From NCBI GenBank assembly GCA_020025015.1, contig JAHHSV010000040.1, forward strand, positions 1-9,406: a DNA stretch of 9,406 nt, written 5' to 3'. Below, one piece after another: positions 6,085-9,406 of this stretch. The notes below the pieces were generated by a model. It was not told where the DNA came from, searched no databases, and was given only the letters and a program-made list of their open reading frames with translations. The stretch comes from Anaeroplasmataceae bacterium. GTDB lineage: Bacteria > Bacillota_I > Bacilli_A > Acholeplasmatales > Anaeroplasmataceae. Every line of letters begins with the position of its first letter. The stretch's first letter is position 1. The position numbers and the translations under genes are program-made.

Positions 6085-7719
6085 ATGGCAAAGAAAGTAC
6101 TAGAAGTTAAAGACTTAGCCATTTCATTCAAAACAGATAATGGTTTAGTAAAGGCCGTTCGTAATGTTTCATTTGATTTATCAGAGGGTGAAACTCTATG
6201 TATCGTTGGTGAATCTGGTTCAGGTAAATCAGTTACATCAAAGGCTATTATGGGTATACTTTCTAGCAACGCTGTTGTTGAAAACGGAAGTATAATGTAT
6301 CAAGGTGAAAACCTACTAGAGGTTTCAGAAGAGGAATTTCATAAGATTCGTGGTCATAAAATTGGTATGATTTTCCAGGATCCTCTTTCAAGCTTAAACC
6401 CAATTGTTAGAATTGGTAAGCAAATTACTGAAGCAACAATTATCAACTCTAACAAATTAAAGAAAATGTATGATGAATTAATTTCTTCAGATCTAACAAA
6501 ATATAAGAACACTTTAACAAAAATGAGTATTAAATTATCAAAGGCTAAAGAAAAGCTTGAAGATGATTTAGCACAAAATAAAGGTAACAAGGAAAAATGT
6601 AGTGAATTAAAGCTTGAATATAAAAATGATGTTAAGAACATTAAAGAAACATATGAAAAGCTACTTCCAGATTTAAAGCTAAAACTTAAAGCAGCTAAGG
6701 CAAGCGCTAAGGCTGAGGTTAAGGAGTATAAGGCTAAGGTTACTGCTGAGCATAAGGAATTAAGAGCACCTTTAAGAGCTGAATTAAAAGCAGAAAAGCA
6801 AACAGCTTTAAATCAAATTGCTCCAATTTCATTAAATTTAATGCATGAGGCATTGTATTCTGTTAAGCATTATTTAATTAAATTATTTAAGAGAAATAAA
6901 GGCGAAAAGTATGAAGCCTTCTTAAGTAAGCATGATGAATATGTTAAGGCTTATAATGAGAAGATGAAAGTAAGAATTGAAATTCTTGATAAGCTTAAGG
7001 CTGAAGACACACGTTATATTGATTTATTAAAGATTACTAGAAGAGAGGCTAAGGCACGCGCATTAGAAATAATGCGTGAGGTAGGTATTCCTCAGCCAGA
7101 AAAGAGATTTAGACAATATCCTTTCGAATTCTCTGGTGGTATGCGTCAACGTATCGTTATCGCAATTGCTTTAACTGCTTCTCCTGAAATTTTAATTTGT
7201 GATGAGCCTACTACAGCTCTAGACGTTACAATTCAAGCTAAGATTCTTGAGTTAATTAAGAAGATTCAGGCTGAACGTCACATTGCATGTATTTTCATTA
7301 CTCACGATTTAGGTGTAGTTGCTAACATGGCTGACCGTGTTGCTGTAATGTATGCTGGTAAGATTGTTGAGTATGGTACTGCTTATGAAATTTTCTTTGA
7401 GCCAAAGCATCCATATACATGGGCTTTATTAGCATCAATTCCTGATGTTGATTCAAAGGAAAGACTAGATGCTATTCCTGGTACTCCACCTAACATGATT
7501 TATCCACCTAAGGGTGATGCATTTGCTCTTCGTAGTAAATATGCAATGAAGATTGACTTTGAGCATCAGCCACCATTCTTTAAGGTTTCTGATACTCATT
7601 ATGCAGCAACTTGGTTATTACATCCAAACGCACCTAAGGTAGAAATGCCTAAGATTGTTAGTGAGCGTATTAGAATTGCTTTAGAAAATCAACCAAAGGA
7701 GGAGGCTTCATATGAGTAA
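6085..7719 (+). CDS. oppD: Oligopeptide ABC transporter ATPase OppD with long helical insertion
   Basis: A 544-residue ATPase that powers the OppBC channel with OppF. Visible motifs: Walker A GESGSGKS (42-49), Q-loop Q98 in F-Q-D-P, ABC signature F-S-G-G-M-R-Q-R (349-356), Walker B I-L-I-C-D-E-P (369-375, catalytic Glu374), D-loop T-A-L-D (377-380), switch His407, and the C-terminal oligo_HPY domain from ~442 (H-P-Y-T ... I-P-G-T-P-P). All catalytic residues are present. Usual OppD length is ~330-360. The excess is one block at ~121-316, between Q-loop and signature, rich in Lys, Glu and Ala and predicted helical, ending at the normal E-A-K-A-R-A-L-E-I-M-R-E-V-G-I-P segment. The four cysteine positions of the Fe-S-binding C-terminal motif hold Asp478, Ser484, Asp491 and Thr509. 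ATG at 6085 is preferred to GTG at 6076. The gene overlaps oppF by 8 nt. Confidence 0.95.
   Translation: MAKKVLEVKDLAISFKTDNGLVKAVRNVSFDLSEGETLCIVGESGSGKSVTSKAIMGILSSNAVVENGSIMYQGENLLEVSEEEFHKIRGHKIGMIFQDPLSSLNPIVRIGKQITEATIINSNKLKKMYDELISSDLTKYKNTLTKMSIKLSKAKEKLEDDLAQNKGNKEKCSELKLEYKNDVKNIKETYEKLLPDLKLKLKAAKASAKAEVKEYKAKVTAEHKELRAPLRAELKAEKQTALNQIAPISLNLMHEALYSVKHYLIKLFKRNKGEKYEAFLSKHDEYVKAYNEKMKVRIEILDKLKAEDTRYIDLLKITRREAKARALEIMREVGIPQPEKRFRQYPFEFSGGMRQRIVIAIALTASPEILICDEPTTALDVTIQAKILELIKKIQAERHIACIFITHDLGVVANMADRVAVMYAGKIVEYGTAYEIFFEPKHPYTWALLASIPDVDSKERLDAIPGTPPNMIYPPKGDAFALRSKYAMKIDFEHQPPFFKVSDTHYAATWLLHPNAPKVEMPKIVSERIRIALENQPKEEASYE
7695..7705 (+). promoter_or_regulatory. Strong ribosome-binding site for oppF inside oppD
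   Basis: AAAGGAGGAGG (7695-7705) overlaps the last codons of oppD (Q-P-K-E-E-A) and puts AAGGAGG 9 nt before the ATG at 7712. It supports independent initiation of oppF despite the overlap of the two reading frames. Confidence 0.9.
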
Positions 7720-9346
7720 TACAAAAAAAGATGGCGATTTCAATCTTGATGAAGAATTAAGAAGTAATCGTGCAGCTAAAGAAGATGGCCAACCTCTTTC
7801 TGATGATCATGAGGATGAGAAGCTTCTTGAGGAAATGAAGGATGATTCTAATGATTCTTCATATAAGCAACAAAGATTAGAAAAGAAGAAATTTGCTCAA
7901 GAGCGAAAGACAAGCTTAAGAATTAAATTAGATGATCTAAAAAAAGACTATACAAACAGCTTTGATGAGTTAAAGAAGGCTTTAGCTTCAGCATCTGCTG
8001 ATGATAAACCAGCTATCACTCATAAGCTTCATGAATTAAAGAAAAACTATACTAAGCAGGTTTCTACTTTAAAGCATGAGACTAGAGAAGAAATTGCAAA
8101 GTTTGGTTTAACTGAAGAAGAATATAAATATAGCATTAGCTCAAGATTAAAACGTAAACAAGAATTAATTGGTAGTGATGTAATTCTTTCAGTTAGAAAT
8201 TTAAAGCAATTTTTCTTCTTTGGTAGTGGTCCTAACCGTACAAAATTAAAAGCCGTAAGTAACATTTCCTTTGATGTTCATCAAGGTGAGTGCTTTGGTA
8301 TCGTTGGTGAGTCAGGCTGTGGTAAAACTACAACAGGACGTTCTATTATTAAGCTATACGATATAACATCTGGTTCTGTTTACTATAAGGGCTATCGTAT
8401 TTCAGCAGGTAACCGTTGGAATCGTAAGGAAATTAAGTACACAAGAATTCACTTAAAGGAAAAATTAAGAGACTTAAATGCTAGTGAGAAGGCTGAGCTT
8501 GCAGCCTTAGATAGCACAGCTTTAGATTTTGAGGCAAATAAAAAGGCTATTTTAGATAAGTATCATAATATAGCACATAAGGCTATTAAGGATGCACAGC
8601 ATGTTGTTCATGTTCAAAAGAAGAAGATTAGACAAATCAGCTTCGATAATAGACATACTCCAAGCAAGCTAGTCAATGAAATTCAAATGATTTTCCAGGA
8701 TCCAGTAGATTCACTAGATCCACGTATGACAGTTGAAGATATTATTCAAGAGGGTTTAAAAATCCAAGGTCATAGAAATAAAGCAGAAAACCATAAGAAG
8801 GTTGTTGAAATGCTAGAGAAGGTTGGTCTAGTTGCAGAGCATGCTTCACGTTATCCACATGAATTCTCAGGTGGTCAACGTCAACGTATTGGTATTGCCC
8901 GTGCTCTAGTTATGAATCCTAAATTATTAATTTGTGATGAGCCTATTTCAGCTCTAGACGTTTCAATTCGTGCTCAAATTATTAACCTTTTAAATGAATT
9001 AAAGGAAGAATTAGGACTAACTATTATCTTCATTGCCCACGATTTATCAGTAGTTAAGTATTTCTGTGATAGAATCGCTGTTATGTATTTTGGTAAGGTT
9101 GTTGAGCTAGCAACAAGTGATGAATTATTCAAAAATCCATTACATCCATATACTAAATCATTATTATCAGCAATTCCAAAGCCAAATCCTTTAACTGAAC
9201 GTAATCGTATTCGTATTAGCTATAATCCTCAAGAGGTTCATGACTATAGTGTTGATAAGCCTGAAACTAAGGAAATTAAGCCTGGTCATTTCATTTACTG
9301 TAATGAAAAGGAATTTGAGGAATATAAAAAGGTTTTAAAAGACTAA
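7712..9346 (+). CDS. oppF: Oligopeptide ABC transporter ATPase OppF with N-terminal extension and insertion
   Basis: A 544-residue second ATPase of the importer, partner of OppD. Motifs: Walker A GESGCGKT (199-206), Q-loop Q329, ABC signature F-S-G-G-Q-R-Q-R (385-392), Walker B L-L-I-C-D-E-P (405-411, Glu410), D-loop S-A-L-D (413-416) and switch His443; all are intact. The ABC fold starts only at ~156. Residues 1-155 form a highly charged extension, acidic first (1-48) and then Lys/Glu helical. A second extra block (~232-318) sits between Walker A and Q-loop, helical and basic toward its end. Ordinary OppF proteins are ~310-330 residues. The C-terminus after H-P-Y-T is short and ends with K-P-G-H-F-I-Y-C; the C-x-x-x-x-R-C segment of the Fe-S type is missing. 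The start is fixed by a strong ribosome-binding site within oppD. No plus-strand terminator with a T run is seen before the window ends. Confidence 0.95.
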   Translation: MSNTKKDGDFNLDEELRSNRAAKEDGQPLSDDHEDEKLLEEMKDDSNDSSYKQQRLEKKKFAQERKTSLRIKLDDLKKDYTNSFDELKKALASASADDKPAITHKLHELKKNYTKQVSTLKHETREEIAKFGLTEEEYKYSISSRLKRKQELIGSDVILSVRNLKQFFFFGSGPNRTKLKAVSNISFDVHQGECFGIVGESGCGKTTTGRSIIKLYDITSGSVYYKGYRISAGNRWNRKEIKYTRIHLKEKLRDLNASEKAELAALDSTALDFEANKKAILDKYHNIAHKAIKDAQHVVHVQKKKIRQISFDNRHTPSKLVNEIQMIFQDPVDSLDPRMTVEDIIQEGLKIQGHRNKAENHKKVVEMLEKVGLVAEHASRYPHEFSGGQRQRIGIARALVMNPKLLICDEPISALDVSIRAQIINLLNELKEELGLTIIFIAHDLSVVKYFCDRIAVMYFGKVVELATSDELFKNPLHPYTKSLLSAIPKPNPLTERNRIRISYNPQEVHDYSVDKPETKEIKPGHFIYCNEKEFEEYKKVLKD

Positions 9347-9350
9347 AAAT

Positions 9351-9393
9351 AGGGTTCTTTTCAAAAATCGGTGTGTCGATAAAAAAGAGCTTT
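9351..9393 (-). terminator. Nested stem-loop downstream of oppF, possible minus-strand terminator
   Basis: An outer stem of 11 bp (9351-9361 with 9383-9393, three G-U pairs as plus-strand RNA) encloses a perfect ATCG/CGAT stem (9367-9370 with 9377-9380) around the loop GTGTGT. On the plus strand it is followed by A residues, not T. On the minus strand it is followed by ATTTTTAG, so it fits better as the terminator of a convergent gene beyond the window. It could also be a repeat element or the end of a mobile element. Confidence 0.4.
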
Positions 9394-9406
9394 AAAAAAA
9401 TCAGTG

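Noticed and set aside
6367..8703. 17-nt identical stretch in oppD (6367-6383) and oppF (8687-8703), and another around the Walker B codons
   Set aside because: Both encode conserved ABC ATPase motifs (M-I-F-Q-D-P and L-I-C-D-E-P) with the same codon bias; paralogy explains them without a functional DNA repeat.
994..9346. Alternative genetic code (TGA as Trp)
   Set aside because: All tryptophans are TGG, every gene stops at TAA, and no TGA interrupts any gene, so there is no sign of recoding.

Overview
The window is AT-rich, with UUA- and AAA/AAG-heavy codon use. All six protein genes and both RNA genes lie on the plus strand. Strong AGGAGG-type ribosome-binding sites, TAA at every stop, tryptophan encoded by TGG (so the standard bacterial code), a 3' CCA encoded in the tRNA and a short (~108 nt) 5S rRNA suggest a low-GC Gram-positive (Bacillota) bacterium. 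It is probably near the Erysipelotrichia/RF39/Acholeplasma side of the Bacilli and not a TGA-recoding Mycoplasma. The taxonomic guess is inference from these features only.

Layout. Positions 1-49 are the 3' part of a tRNA-Asn(GTT), followed 27 nt later by a 5S rRNA (77-184) and a strong intrinsic terminator (194-218); this is the end of an rRNA/tRNA transcription unit. An extended -10 promoter then drives a 128-aa three-helix membrane protein resembling the DUF3899 family (282-668). An intergenic stretch of 325 nt (669-993) holds a hairpin without a U-tract, two candidate promoters and, between them, a CcpA/LacI-family operator (cre-like, 833-846).

From 994 to 9346 lies a complete oligopeptide ABC importer in the order oppA-oppB-oppC-oppD-oppF. 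OppA is the lipid-anchored peptide-binding protein. OppB and OppC form the membrane channel. OppD and OppF are the two ATPases. A stem-loop with a short T-run separates oppA from oppB and is followed by a candidate internal promoter, which would let the binding protein be made in excess over the membrane complex. oppB/oppC overlap by 1 nt, oppC/oppD are 1 nt apart and oppD/oppF overlap by 8 nt, so these four are translationally packed. The last 60 nt carry a nested stem-loop of unclear role, better read as a terminator for the opposite strand.

The system type is familiar, but nearly every subunit is enlarged. OppA (851 aa) ends in an extra beta-rich domain. OppC (452 aa) has a ~140-residue extracytoplasmic insertion after its first membrane helix. 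OppD (544 aa) has a ~195-residue Lys/Glu-rich helical insertion between Q-loop and ABC signature. OppF (544 aa) has a ~155-residue charged helical N-terminal extension plus a ~90-residue insertion between Walker A and Q-loop. The cysteines that bind an Fe-S cluster in many OppD/DppD proteins are all replaced in OppD, and the corresponding segment is essentially absent from OppF. The coordinated enlargement of both ATPases is the most unusual signal in the window.
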